Shown here: positions 1 to 14,700 of the stretch, in pieces
Numbering within the stretch: position 1 is the first letter of the stretch
How the letters are laid out: each line of letters begins with the position of its first letter
Assembly (NCBI GenBank): GCA_945910005.1
Contig: OX246748.1
Span: forward strand, 9,856,863-9,920,862
Source: Isoperla grammatica
Taxonomy: Eukaryota; Arthropoda; Insecta; Plecoptera; Perlodidae
Reading direction: 5' to 3'
DNA length: 64,000 nt
The notes under the pieces: model-generated
The model's input: the letters and a program-made list of their open reading frames with translations, nothing else
The model's database searches: none
What the model was told of the DNA's origin: nothing
Program-made: the position numbers and the translations under genes

Positions 1-1344
1 TCAATTGGCTCATGAGGTACGGACAGTCAAAAATACCGTACTAGATCCGGTATTTGTTTATAGTCCAGGTTTTGGGATTTAGTTCATCAAATCTCGCGAC
101 TTTTTCATCTGTAAAAAAAATGTACAATTAGAAATAATAGGCTAGTTGACTGTAAAAAAAAATTGTAAGTATATGTTTATTTCATGGATGCTAATTATAA
201 ATTGTAAGTGTATGTACGACAATAATAGCTGGTGAAGCTAATTAAACACAATCTTATCTTATAGAACGCATATTATAATCAATAACGTAACCCATGTAAA
301 ATACAAGAATGCATAAACTACTCACGTGCCTTCATTCAAATCACAGACCCAGTAATTGCAGTATGAATAATTCTAAATTCAAAAATGAAAAACATGAATA
401 ATTCTACATTAGATTCTTATGAAACAAACAAAATAAGAACATTAAAAGTAAGCGATTAAATACATTTTGATTGGTGTTTCTCTAGACTGACACGCAACCA
501 TGCAACTCTCGGCTTCTGTAAGCTACATGATATAAATAATACACAAGATGGTGTCTCCTTTTGTTCACACCTATAATTATGTTAATGTAGTTAATTAAAT
601 TATGCACAACAGCGCTCCGCTATGACCGAATATACTAAACTCGCCAATTTTATGTATGTTTGGTAACCGATATCAAACTAAGCGTCAACTGTAAATACAT
701 TAATTTGAAAAAAAGAATAAACTTGCGTCCCCTTGTAATGTTTACGACCAAAAAAAATGACTCCAAAATCGATGCAAACTTCATAGTTCTTGTAAATTAC
801 TAGACAATTCCATAAATAATATCTCAAATTGTTTATTTTTGAAAAAACGTAATACATATTAAATCAATAGATTGAGATTAATATCCGTAAAACTTCACCC
901 CTGCAACATCTTAAAAAATTGATAAAATGTAATTTTAGAATTGCAAGAAAAACTGTTTTTCAAGCTGTTTCTATCAAATTATCATAACGGCTCTCTTAAT
1001 AAACAATATCATAGAGTTTTGGGGAGGAACATCGAAGGGCTGTTTTTAGGACTCTGTTTTTAAAACTGTGACTATGAGAATAACTTTGGAAATCAATCTT
1101 GAAGGAATCGTACTCTGTACCTTCCTTATTAGTCTCGCGTATCATCGCTGAGCCAAGAATATCGACAATAATCTTTATAATATGTTGCCCAGTCCAACCA
1201 AGAGTTGGAATGCCTGCTGCAGGGGACACACAGCTGCTATAATGTCCCTCTTCAAGTGACTAACTAGAGGTAAATTAGAGTAGTTGAATGGTTAGGAAGG
1301 AATGTTGGAGGGGTCAATCTCAGAATTTGCATTATGACCAGAGG
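1..1344. other. AT-rich flank of the satellite, no gene seen
   Basis: The stretch is AT-rich with many A and T runs and stop codons in all frames. A 77-codon open frame at 996-1229 (minus) has no recognisable domain and no exon-like base composition. I see no gene, RNA or clear repeat before the satellite begins. Confidence 0.6.
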
Positions 1345-1860
1345 AAAACTTCAAACCTACTGGATTATAGTTTTATTCAGGCGCTTGGGACTACTCAATC
1401 TCAAACCTGTTGGTTTATAGTTGTGTTTAGTTCTGTATTAAATGGTGCACACGGGAAAAAATAATCACCTTGCACCTGTTGGTTTATAGTTTTGTTTAGG
1501 TCTGTAATAAATGGTGCACATGGGAAAAAATAATCACCTTACACCTGTTGGTTAATTGTTTTGTTTAGTTCAGTATTAAATGGTGTGCACGGGACTACTG
1601 AACCTCACACCAGTTGGTTTATAGTTTTGTTTTGTTCTGTATTAAATGGTGTGCACGGGAATACTCAACCTCACACCTGTAGGTTTATACTTGGCAAGTT
1701 TCTTATGTCATTTTTTAAATGGTGTGCACGGGGATACGCACCTCACACCTGTTGGTTTAGATTTTTGTTTTGTTCAGTATTAAATGGTGTGCACGGGACT
1801 ACTCAACCTCACACCTGTTGGTTTATACTTGGCAAGTTTCTTATGTCATTTTTTAAATGG
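1345..1860. repeat. Diverged left edge of the satellite
   Basis: The first units are the most diverged. They lack the regular A/B alternation, and two carry the variant GGGAAAAAATAATCACCTT after GGTGCACA (near 1447 and 1517). Homogeneous A/B dimers begin at about 1660-1860. This is the usual picture of an array edge where homogenisation is weak. Confidence 0.75.
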
Positions 1861-4800
1861 TGTGCACGGGGATACGCACCTCACACCTGTTGGTTTATAG
1901 TTTTGTTTTGTTCAGTATTAAATGGTGAGCACGGGACTACTCAACCTCACACCTGTTGGTTTATACTTGGCAAGTTTCTTATGTCATTTTTTAAATGGTG
2001 TGCACGGGGATACGCACCTCACACCTGTTGGTTTATAGTTTTGTTTTGTTCAGTATTAAATGGTGTGCACGGGACTACTCAACCTCACACCTGTTGGTTT
2101 ATAGTTTTTTTTTGTTCAGTATTAAATGGTGTGCACGGGGATACGCACCTCACACCTGTTGGTTTATTACTTTGTTTTGTTCTGTATTAAATGGTGTGCA
2201 CGGGACTACTCAACCTCACACCTGTTGGTTTATAGTTTTGTTTTGTTCAGTATTAAATGGTGTGCACGGGACTACTCAACCTCACACCTGTTGGTTTATA
2301 CTTGGCAAGTTTCTTATGTCATTTTTTAAATGGTGCACATAGGGAACGATCACCTTACACCAGTTGGTTTAGATTTTTGTTTTGTTCAGTATTAAATGGT
2401 GTGCACGGGACTACTCAACCTCACACCTGTTGGTTTATACTTGGCAAGTTTCTTATGTCATTTTTTAATGGTGCACATAGGGAACGATCACCTTACACCT
2501 GTTGTTTTAGATTTTTGTTTTGTTCAGTATTAAATGGTGTGCACGGGACTACTCAACCTCACACCTGTTGGTTTATACTTGGCAAGTTTCTTATGTCATT
2601 TTTTTAAAAGGTGTGCACGGGGATACGCACCTCACTCATGTTGGTTTAGATTTTTGTTTTGTTCAGTATTAAATGGTGTGCACGGGACTACTCAACCTCA
2701 CACCTGTTGGTTTATACTTGGCAAGTTTCTTATGTCATTTTTTAAAAGGTGTGCACGGGGATACGCACCTCACACCTGTTGGTTTAGATTTTTGTTTTGT
2801 TCAGTATTAAATGGTGTGCACGGGACTACTCAACCTCACACCTGTTGGTTTATACTTGGCAAGTTTCTTATGTCATTTTTTAAATGGTGCACATAGGGAA
2901 CGATCACCTTACACCAGTTGGTTTAGAGTTTTGTTTTGTTCAGTATTAAATGGTGTGCACGGGACTACTCAACCTCACACCTGTTGGTTTATACTTGGCA
3001 AGTTTCTTATGTCATTTTTTAAATAGTGCACATAGGGAACGAATCCCTTACACCAGTTGGTTTAGATTTTTGTTTTGTTCAGTATTAAATGGTGTGCACG
3101 GGACTACTCAACCTCACACCTGTTGGTTTATACTTGGCAAGTTTCTTATGTCATTTTTTAATGGTGCACATAGGGAACGATCACCTTACACCTGTTGGTT
3201 TAGATTTTTGTTTTGTTCAGTATTAAATGGTGTGCACGGGACTACTCAACCTCACACCTGTTGGTTTATACTTGGCAAGTTTCTTATGTCATTTTTTTAA
3301 AGGTGCACATAGGGAAAGAATCCCTTACACCAGTTGGTTTAGATTTTTGTTTTGTTCAGTATTAAATGGTGTGCACGGGACTACTCAACCTCACACCTGT
3401 TTGTTTATACTTGGCAAGTTTCTTATGTCATTTTTTAATGGTGCACATAGGGAACGATCACCTTACACCTGTTGGTTTAGATTTTTGTTTTGTTCAGTAT
3501 TAAATGGTGTGCACGGGACTACTCAACCTCACACCTGTTGGTTTATACTTGGCAAGTTTCTTATGTCATTTTTTAAAAGGTGTGCACGGGGATACGCACC
3601 TCACACCTGTTGGTTTAGATTTTTGTTTTGTTCAGTATTAAATGGTGTGCACGGGACTACTCAACCTCACACCTGTTGGTTTATACTTGGCAAGTTTCTT
3701 ATGTCATTTTTTAAATGGTGCACATAGGGAACGATCACCTTACACCAGTTGGTTTAGAGTTTTGTTTTGTTCAGTATTAAATGGTGTGCACGGGAGTACG
3801 GGACTACTCAACCTCACACCTGTTGGTTTATACTTGGCAAGTTTCTTATGTCATTTTTTAAATGGTGCACATAGGGAACGATCCCCTTACACCAGTTGGT
3901 TTAGATTGTTGTTTTGTTCAGTATTAAATGGTGAGCACGGGACTACTCAACCTCACACCTGTTGGTTTATACTTGGTAAGTTTCTTATGTCATTTTTTAA
4001 ATGGTGTGCACGGGGATACGCACCTCACACCTGTTGGTTTAGATTTTTGTTTTGTTCAGTATTAAATGGTGTGCACGGGACTACTCAACCTCACACCTGT
4101 TGGTTTATACTTGGCAAGTTTCTTATGGCATTTTTTAAATGGTGCACATAGGGAACGATCACCTTACACCAGTTGGTTTAGATTTTTGTTTTGTTCAGTA
4201 TTAAATGGTGTGCACGGGACTACTCAACCTCACACCTGTTGGTTTATACTTGGCAAGTTTCTTATGTCATTTTTTAAATGGTGCACATAGGGAACGAATC
4301 CCTTACACCAGTTGGTTTAGATTTTTGTTTTGTTCAGTATTAAATGGTGTGCACGGGACTACTCAACCTCACACCTGTTGGTTTATACTTGGCAAGTTTC
4401 TTATGTCATTTTTTAAAAGGTGTGCACGGGGATACGCACCTCACACCTGTTGGTTTAGATTTTTGTTTTGTTCAGTATTTAATGGTGTGCACGGGACTAC
4501 TCAACCTCACACCTGTTGGTTTATACTTGGCAAGTTTCTTATGTCATTTTTTAAAAGGTGTTCACGGGGATACGCACCTCACACCTGTTGGTTTAGATTT
4601 TTGTTTTGTTCAGTATTCATTGGTGTGCACGGGACTACTCAACCTCATACCTGTTGGTTTATACTTGGCAAGTTTCTTATGTCATTTTTTAAATGGTGCA
4701 CATAGGGAACGAATCCCTTACACCAGTTGGTTTAGATTTTTGTTTTGTTCAGTATTAAATGGTGTGCACGGGACTACTCAACCTCACACCTGTTGGTTTA

Positions 4801-5219
4801 TACTTGGCAAGTTTCTTATGTCATTTTTTAAATGGTGCACATAGGGAACGATCACCTTACACCAGTTGGTTTAGAGTTTTGTTTTGTTCAGTATTAAATG
4901 GTGTGCACGGGACTACTCAACCTCACACCTGTTGGTTTATACTTGGCAAGTTTCTTATGTCATTTTTTAAATGGTGCACATAGGGAACGAATCCCTTACA
5001 CCAGTTGGTTTAGATTTTTGTTTTGTTCAGTATTAAATGGTGTGCACGGGACTACTCAACCTCACACCTGTTGGTTTATACTTGGCAAGTTTCTTATGTC
5101 ATTTTTTAATGGTGCACATAGGGAACGATCACCTTACACCTGTTGGTTTAGATTTTTGTTTTGTTCAGTATTAAATGGTGTGCACGGGACTACTGAACCT
5201 CACACATGTTGGTTTATAC

Positions 5220-8200
5220 TTGGCAAGTTTCTTATGTCATTTTTTAAATGGTGCACATAGGGAACGAATCCCTTACTCCAGTTGGTTTAGATTTTTGTTT
5301 TGTTCAGTATTAAATGGTGTGCACGGGACTACTCAACCTCACACCTGTTGGTTTATACTTGGCAAGTTTCTTATGTCATTTTTTAATGGTGCACATAGGT
5401 GACGATCACCTTACACCTGTTGGTTTAGATTTTTGTTTTGTTCAGTATTAAATGGTGTGCACGGGACTACTCAACCTCACACCTGTTGGTTTATACTTGG
5501 CAAGTTTCTTATGTCATTTTTTAAAAGGTGTGCACGGGGATACGCACCTCACACCTGTTGGTTTAGATTTTTGTTTTGTTCAGTATTAAATGGTGTGCAC
5601 GGGACTACTCAACCTCACACCTGTTGGTTTATACTTGGCAAGTTTCTTATGTCATTTTTTAAATGGTGCACATAGGGAACGATCACCTTACACCAGTTGG
5701 TTAAGAGTTTTGTTTTGTTCAGTATTAAATGGTGTGCACGGGAGTACGGGACTACTCAACCTCACACCTGTTGGTTTATACTTGGCAAGTTTCTTATGTC
5801 ATTTTTTAAATGGTGCACATAGGGAACGATCCCCTTACACCAGTTGGTTTAGATTGTTGTTTTGTTCAGTATTAAATGGTGAGCACGGGACTACTCAACC
5901 TCACACCTGTTGGTTTATACTTGGTAAGTTTCTTATGTCATTTTTTAAATGGTGTGCACGGGGATACGCACCTACACCTGTTGGTTTAGATTTTTGTTTT
6001 GTTCAGTATTAAATGGTGTGCACGGGACTACTCAACCTCACACCTGTTGGTTTATACTTGGCAAGTTTCTTATGTCATTTTTTAAATGGTGCACATAGGG
6101 AACGATCACCTTACACCAGTTGGTTTAGATTTTTGTTTTGTTCAGTATTAAATGGTGTGCACGGGACTACTCAACCTCACACCTGTTGGTTTATACTTGG
6201 CAAGTTTCTTATGTCATTTTTTAAATGGTGCACATAGGGAACGAATCCCTTACACCAGTTGGTTTAGATTTTTGTTTTGTTCAGTATTAAATGGTGTGCA
6301 CGGGACTACTCAACCTCACACCTGTTGGTTTATACTTGGCAAGTTTCTTATGTCATTTTTTAATGGTGCACATAGGGAACGATCACCTTACACCTGTTGG
6401 TTTAGATTTTTGATTTATTCAGTATTAAATGGTGTGCACGGGACTACTCAACCTCACACCTGTTTGTTTATACTTGGCAAGTTTCTTATGTCATTTTTTA
6501 AAAGGTGTGCACGGGGATACGCACCTCACACCTGTTGGTTTAGATTTTTGTTTTGTTCAGTATTTAATGGTGTGCACGGGACTACTCAACCTCACACCTG
6601 TTGGTTTATACTTGGCAAGTTTCTTATGTCATTTTTTAAAAGGTGTGCACGGGGATACGCACCTCACACCTGTTGGTTTAGATTTTTGTTTTGTTCAGTA
6701 TTAAATGGTGTGCACGGGACTACTCAACCTCACACCTGTTGGTTTATACTTGGCAAGTTTCTTATGTCATTTTTTAAATGGTGCACATAGGGAACGAATC
6801 CCTTACACCAGTTGGTTTAGATTTTTGTTTTGTTCAGTATTAAATGGTGTGCACGGGACTACTCAACCTCACACCTGTTGGTTTATACTTGGCAAGTTTC
6901 TTATGTCATTTTTTAATGGTGCACATAGGGAACGATCACCTTACACCTGTTGGTTTAGATTTTTGTTTTGTTCAGTATTAAATGGTGTGCACGGGACTAC
7001 TCAACCTCACACCTGTTGGTTTATACTTGGCAAGTTTCTTATGTCATTTTTTAAAAGGTGTGCACGGGGATACGCACCTCACACCTGTTGGTTTAGATTT
7101 TTGTTTTGTTCAGTATTAAATGGTGTGCACGGGACTACTCAACCTCACACCTGTTGGTTTATACTTAACAAGTTTCTTATGTCATTTTTTAAATGGTGCA
7201 CATAGGGAACGATCATCTTACACCAGTTGGTTTAGAGTTTTGTTTTGTTCAGTATTAAATGGTGTGCACGGGACTACTCAACCTCACACCTGTTGGTTTA
7301 TACTTGGCAAGTTTCTTATGTCATTTTTTAAATGGTGCACATAGGGAACGAATCCCTTACTCCAGTTGGTTTAGATTTTTGTTTTGTTCAGTATTAAATG
7401 GTGTGCACGGGACTACTCAACCTCACACCTGTTGGTTTATACTTGGCAAGTTTCTTATGTCATTTTTTAATGGTGCACATAGGTGACGATCACCTTACAC
7501 CTGTTGGTTTAGATTTTTGTTTTGTTCAGTATTAAATGGTGTGCACGGGACTACTCAACCTCACACCTGTTGGTTTATACTTGGCAAGTTTCTTATGTCA
7601 TTTTTTAAAAGGTGTGCACGGGGATACGCACCTCACACCTGTTGGTTTAGATTTTTGTTTTGTTCAGTATTAAATGGTGTGCACGGGACTACTCAACCTC
7701 ACACCTGTTGGTTTATACTTGGCAAGTTTCTTATGTCATTTTTTAAATGGTGCACATAGGGAACGATCACCTTACACCAGTTGGTTAAGAGTTTTGTTTT
7801 GTTCAGTATTAAATGGTGTGCACGGGAGTACGGGACTACTCAACCTCACACCTGTTGGTTTATACTTGGCAAGTTTCTTATGTCATTTTTTAAATGGTGC
7901 ACATAGGGAACGATCCCCTTACACCAGTTGGTTTAGATTGTTGTTTTGTTCAGTATTAAATGGTGAGCACGGGACTACTCAACCTCACACCTGTTGGTTT
8001 ATACTTGGTAAGTTTCTTATGTCATTTTTTAAATGGTGTGCACGGGGATACGCACCTACACCTGTTGGTTTAGATTTTTGTTTTGTTCAGTATTAAATGG
8101 TGTGCACGGGACTACTCAACCTCACACCTGTTGGTTTATACTTGGCAAGTTTCTTATGTCATTTTTTAAATGGTGCACATAGGGAACGATCACCTTACAC

Positions 8201-9400
8201 CAGTTGGTTTAGATTTTTGTTTTGTTCAGTATTAAATGGTGTGCACGGGACTACTCAACCTCACACCTGTTGGTTTATACTTGGCAAGTTTCTTATGTCA
8301 TTTTTTAAATGGTGCACATAGGGAACGAATCCCTTACACCAGTTGGTTTAGATTTTTGTTTTGTTCAGTATTAAATGGTGTGCACGGGACTACTCAACCT
8401 CACACCTGTTGGTTTATACTTGGCAAGTTTCTTATGTCATTTTTTAATGGTGCACATAGGGAACGATCACCTTACACCTGTTGGTTTAGATTTTTGATTT
8501 ATTCAGTATTAAATGGTGTGCACGGGACTACTCAACCTCACACCTGTTTGTTTATACTTGGCAAGTTTCTTATGTCATTTTTTAAAAGGTGTGCACGGGG
8601 ATACGCACCTCACACCTGTTGGTTTAGATTTTTGTTTTGTTCAGTATTTAATGGTGTGCACGGGACTACTCAACCTCACACCTGTTGGTTTATACTTGGC
8701 AAGTTTCTTATGTCATTTTTTAAAAGGTGTGCACGGGGATACGCACCTCACACCTGTTGGTTTAGATTTTTGTTTTGTTCAGTATTAAATGGTGTGCACG
8801 GGACTACTCAACCTCACACCTGTTGGTTTATACTTGGCAAGTTTCTTATGTCATTTTTTAAATGGTGCACATAGGGAACGAATCCCTTACACCAGTTGGT
8901 TTAGATTTTTGTTTTGTTCAGTATTAAATGGTGTGCACGGGACTACTCAACCTCACACCTGTTGGTTTATACTTGGCAAGTTTCTTATGTCATTTTTTAA
9001 TGGTGCACATAGGGAACGATCACCTTACACCTGTTGGTTTAGATTTTTGTTTTGTTCAGTATTAAATGGTGTGCACGGGACTACTCAACCTCACACCTGT
9101 TGGTTTATACTTGGCAAGTTTCTTATGTCATTTTTTAAAAGGTGTGCACGGGGATACGCACCTCACACCTGTTGGTTTAGATTTTTGTTTTGTTCAGTAT
9201 TAAATGGTGTGCACGGGACTACTCAACCTCACACCTGTTGGTTTATACTTAACAAGTTTCTTATGTCATTTTTTAAATGGTGCACATAGGGAACGATCAT
9301 CTTACACCAGTTGGTTTAGAGTTTTGTTTTGTTCAGTATTAAATGGTGTGCACGGGACTACTCAACCTCACACCTGTTGGTTTATACTTGGCAAGTTTCT
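5220..9400. repeat. Two tandem copies of a 2,084-bp higher-order repeat
   Basis: Sequence from about 5220 to 7350 reappears almost unchanged 2,084 bp further on. The offset equals 15 dimer units. Shared private variants include the 9-bp insertion (5742 and 7826), TTGATTTATTCAG (6412 and 8496), a TACTTAACAAG change (7164 and 9248) and loss of two bases in GCACCTACACC (5970 and 8054). Single units within a copy differ more from each other than matching units in the two copies do, which defines a higher-order repeat. Confidence 0.85.
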
Positions 9401-11704
9401 TATGTCATTTTTTAAATGGTGCACATAGGGAACGAATCCCTTACACCAGTTGGTTTAGATTTTTGTTTTGTTCAGTATTAAATGGTGTGCACGGGACTAC
9501 TCAACCTCACACCTGTTGGTTTATACTTGGCAAGTTTCTTATGTCATTTTTTAATGGTGCACATAGGGAACGATCACCTTACACCTGTTGGTTTAGATTT
9601 TTGTTTTGTTCAGTATTAAATGGTGTGCACGGGACTACTCAACCTCACACCTGTTGGTTTATACTTGGCAAGTTTCTTATGTCATTTTTTAAATGGTGCA
9701 CATAGGGAACGAATCCCTTACACCAGTTGGTTTAGATTTTTGTTTTGTTCAGTATTAAATGGTGTGCACGGGACTACTCAACCTCACACCTGTTGGTTTA
9801 TACTTGGCAAGTTTCTTATGTCATTTTTTAAATGGTGCACATAGGGAACGATCACCTTACACCTGTTGGTTTAGATTTTTGTTTTGTTCAGTATTAAATG
9901 GTGTGCACGGGACTACTCAACCTCACACCTGTTGGTTTATACTTGGCAAGTTTCTTATGTCATTTTTTAAAAGGTGTGCACGGGGATACGCACCTCACAC
10001 CTGTTGGTTTAGATTTTTGTTTTGTTCAGTATTAAATGGTGTGCACGGGACTACTCAACCTCACACCTGTTGGTTTATACTTGGCAAGTTTCTTATGTCA
10101 TTTTTTAAATGGTGCACATAGGGAACGATCACCTTACACCAGTTGGTTTAGAGTTTTGTTTTGTTCAGTATTAAATGGTGTGCACGGGAGTACGGGACTA
10201 CTCAACCTCACACCTGTTGGTTTATACTTGGCAAGTTTCTTATGTCATTTTTTAAATGGTGCACATAGGGAACGATCCCCTTACACCATTTGGTTTAGAT
10301 TGTTGTTTTGTTCAGTATTAAATGGTGAGCACGGGACTACTCAACCTCACACCTGTTGGTTTATACTTGGTAAGTTTCTTATGTCATTTTTTAAATGGTG
10401 TGCACGGGGATACGCACCTCACACCTGTTGGTTTAGATTTTTGTTTTTTTCAGTATTAAATGGTGTGCACGGGACTACTCAACCTCACACCTGTTGGTTT
10501 ATACTTGGCAAGTTTCTTATGTCATTTTTAAATGGTGCACATAGGGAACGATCACCTTACACCAGTTGGTTTAGATTTTTGTTTTGTTCAGTATTAAATG
10601 GTGTGCACGGGACTACTCAACCTCACACCTGTTGGTTTATACTTGGCAAGTTTCTTATGTCATTTTTTAAATGGTGCACATAGGGAACGAATCCCTTACA
10701 CCAGTTGGTTTAGATTTTTGTTTTGTTCAGTATTAATTGGTGTGCACGGGACTACTCAACCTCACACCTGTTGGTTTATACTTGGCAAGTTTCTTATGTC
10801 ATTTTTTAATGGTGCACATAGGGAACGATCACCTTACACCTGTTGGTTTAGATTTTTGTTTTGTTCAGTATTAAATGGTGTGCACGGGACTACTCAACCT
10901 CACACCTGTTGGTTTATACTTGGCAAGTTTCTTATGTCATTTTTTAAAAGGTGTGCACGGGGATACGCACCTCACACCTGTTGGTTTAGATTTTTGTTTT
11001 GTTCAGTATTTAATGGTGTGCACGGTACTACTCAACCTCACACCTGTTGGTTTATACTTGGCAAGTTTCTTATGTCATTTTTTAAAAGGTGTGCACGGGG
11101 ATACGCACCTCACACCTGTTGGTTTAGATTCTTGTTTTGTTCAGTATTAAATGGTGTGCACGGGACTACTCAACCTCACACCTGTTGGTTTATACTTGGC
11201 AAGTTTCTTATGTCATTTTTTAAATGGTGCACATAGGGAACGAATCCCTTACACCAGTTGGTTTAGATTTTTGTTTTGTTCAGTATTAAATGGTGTGCAC
11301 GGGACTACTCAACCTCACACCTGTTGGTTTATACTTGGCAAGTTTCTTATGTCATTTTTTAATGGTGCACATAGGGAACGATCACCTTACACCTGTTGGT
11401 TTAGATTTTTGTTTTGTTCAGTATTAAATGGTGTGCACGGGACTACTCAACCTCACACCTGTTGGTTTATACTTGGCAAGTTTCTTATGTCATTTTTTAA
11501 AAGGTAAGCACGGGGATACGCACCTCACACCTGTTGGTTTAGATTTTTGTTTTGTTCAGTATTAAATGGTGTGCACGGGACTACTCAACCTCACACCTGT
11601 TGGTTTATACTTGGCAAGATTCTTATGTCATTTTTTAAATGGTGCACATAGGGAACGATCACCTTACACCAGTTGGTTCAGAGTTTTGTTTTGTTCAGTA
11701 TTAA

Positions 11705-14700
11705 ATGGTGTGCACGGGACTACTCAACCTCACACCTGTTGGTTTATACTTGGCAAGTTTCTTATGTCATTTTTTAAATGGTGCACATAGGGAACGAATC
11801 CCTTACACCAGTTGGTTTAGATTTTTGTTTTGTTCAGTATTAAATGGTGTGCACGGGACTACTCAACCTCACACCTGTTGGTTTATACTTGGCAAGTTTC
11901 TTATGTCATTTTTTAATGGTGCACATAGGTGACGATCACCTTACACCTGTTGGTTTAGATTTTTGTTTTGTTCAGTATTAAATGGTGTGCACGGGACTAC
12001 TCAACCTCACACCTGTTGGTTTATACTTGGCAAGTTTCTTATGTCATTTTTTAAATGGTGCACATAGGGAACGAATCCCTTACACCAGTTGGTTTAGATT
12101 TTTGTTTTTTTCAGTATTAAATGGTGTGCACGGGACTACTCAACCTCACACCTGTTGGTTTATACTTGGCAAGTTTCTTATGTCATTTTTTAATGGTGCA
12201 CATAGGTGACGATCACCTTACACCTGTTGGTTTAGATTTTTGTTTTGTTCAGTATTAAATGGTGTGCACGGGACTACTCAACCTCACACCTGTTGGTTTA
12301 TACTTGGCAAGTTTCTTATGTCATTTTTTAAAAGGTGTGCACGGGGATACGCACCTCACACCTGTTGGTTTAGATTTTTGTTTTGTTCAGTATTAAATGG
12401 TGTGCACGGGACTACTCAACCTCACACCTGTTGGTTTATACTTGGCAAGTTTCTTATGTCATTTTTTAAATGGTGCACATAGGGAACGATCACCTTACAC
12501 CAGTTGGTTTAGAGTTTTGTTTTGTTCAGTATTAAATGGTGTGCACGGGAGTACGGGACTACTCAACCTCACACCTGTTGGTTTATACTTGGCAAGTTTC
12601 TTATGTCATTTTTTAAATGGTGCACATAGGGAACGATCCCCTTACACCAGTTGGTTAAGATTGTTGTTTTGTTCAGTATTAAATGGTGAGCACGGGACTA
12701 CTCAACCTCACACCTGTTGGTTTATACTTGGTAAGTTTCTTATGTCATTTTTTAAATGGTGTGCACGGGGATACGCACCTCACACCTGTTGGTTTAGATT
12801 TTTGTTTTGTTCAGTATTAAATGGTGTGCACGGGACTACTCAACCTCACACCTGTTGGTTTATACTTGGCAAGTTTCTTATGGCATTTTTTAAATGGTGC
12901 ACATAGGGAACGATCACCTTACACCAGTTGGTTTAGATTTTTGTTTTGTTCAGTATTAAATGGTGTGCACGGGACTACTCAACCTCACACCTGTTGGTTT
13001 ATACTTGGCAAGTTTCTTATGTCATTTTTTAAATGGTGCACATAGGGAACGAATCCCTTACACCAGTTGGTTTAGATTTTTGTTTTGTTCAGTATTAAAT
13101 GGTGTGCACGGGACTACTCAACCTCACACCTGTTGGTTTATACTTGGCAAGTTTCTTATGTCATTTTTTAAAAGGTGTGCACGGGGATACGCACCTCACA
13201 CCTGTTGGTTTAGATTTTTGTTTTGTTCAGTATTTAATGGTGTGCACGGGACTACTCAACCTCACACCTGTTGGTTTATACTTGGCAAGTTTCTTATGTC
13301 ATTTTTTAAAAGGTGTTCACGGGGATACGCACCTCACACCTGTTGGTTTAGATTTTTGTTTTGTTCAGTATTCATTGGTGTGCACGGGACTACTCAACCT
13401 CATACCTGTTGGTTTATACTTGGCAAGTTTCTTATGTCATTTTTTAAATGGTGCACATAGGGAACGAATCCCTTACACCAGTTGGTTTAGATTTTTGTTT
13501 TGTTCAGTATTAAATGGTGTGCACGGGACTACTCAACCTCACACCTGTTGGTTTATACTTGGCAAGTTTCTTATGTCATTTTTTAATGGTGCACATAGGG
13601 AACGATCACCTTACACCTGTTGGTTTAGATTTTTGTTTTGTTCAGTATTAAATGGTGTGCACGGGACTACTCAACCTCACACCTGTTGGTTTATACTTGG
13701 CAAGTTTCTTATGTCATTTTTTAAAAGGTGTGCACGGGGATACGCACTTCACACCTGTTGGTTTAGATTTTTGTTTTGTTCAGTATTTAATGGTGTGCAC
13801 GGGACTACTCAACCTCACACCTGTTGGTTTATACTTGGCAAGTTTCTTATGTCATTTTTTAAATGGTGCACATAGGGAACGATCACCTTACACCAGTTGG
13901 TTTAGAGTTTTGTTTTGTTCAGTATTAAATGGTGTGCACGGGACTACTCAACCTCACACCTGTTGGTTTATACTTGGCAAGTTTCTTATGTCATTTTTTA
14001 AATGGTGCACATAGGGAACGAATCCCTTACACCAGTTGGTTTAGATTTTTGTTTTGTTCAGTATTAAATGGTGTGCACGGGACTACTCAACCTCACACCT
14101 GTTGGTTTATACTTGGCAAGTTTCTTATGTCATTTTTTAATGGTGCACATAGGGAACGATCACCTTACACCTGTTGGTTTAGATTTTTGTTTTGTTCAGT
14201 ATTAAATGGTGTGCACGGGACTACTGAACCTCACACATGTTGGTTTATACTTGGCAAGTTTCTTATGTCATTTTTTAAATGGTGCACATAGGGAACGAAT
14301 CCCTTACTCCAGTTGGTTTAGATTTTTGTTTTGTTCAGTATTAAATGGTGTGCACGGGACTACTCAACCTCACACCTGTTGGTTTATACTTGGCAAGTTT
14401 CTTATGTCATTTTTTAATGGTGCACATAGGTGACGATCACCTTACACCTGTTGGTTTAGATTTTTGTTTTGTTCAGTATTAAATGGTGTGCACGGGACTA
14501 CTCAACCTCACACCTGTTGGTTTATACTTGGCAAGTTTCTTATGTCATTTTTTAAAAGGTGTGCACGGGGATACGCACCTCACACCTGTTGGTTTAGATT
14601 TTTGTTTTGTTCAGTATTAAATGGTGTGCACGGGACTACTCAACCTCACACCTGTTGGTTTATACTTGGCAAGTTTCTTATGTCATTTTTTAAATGGTGC

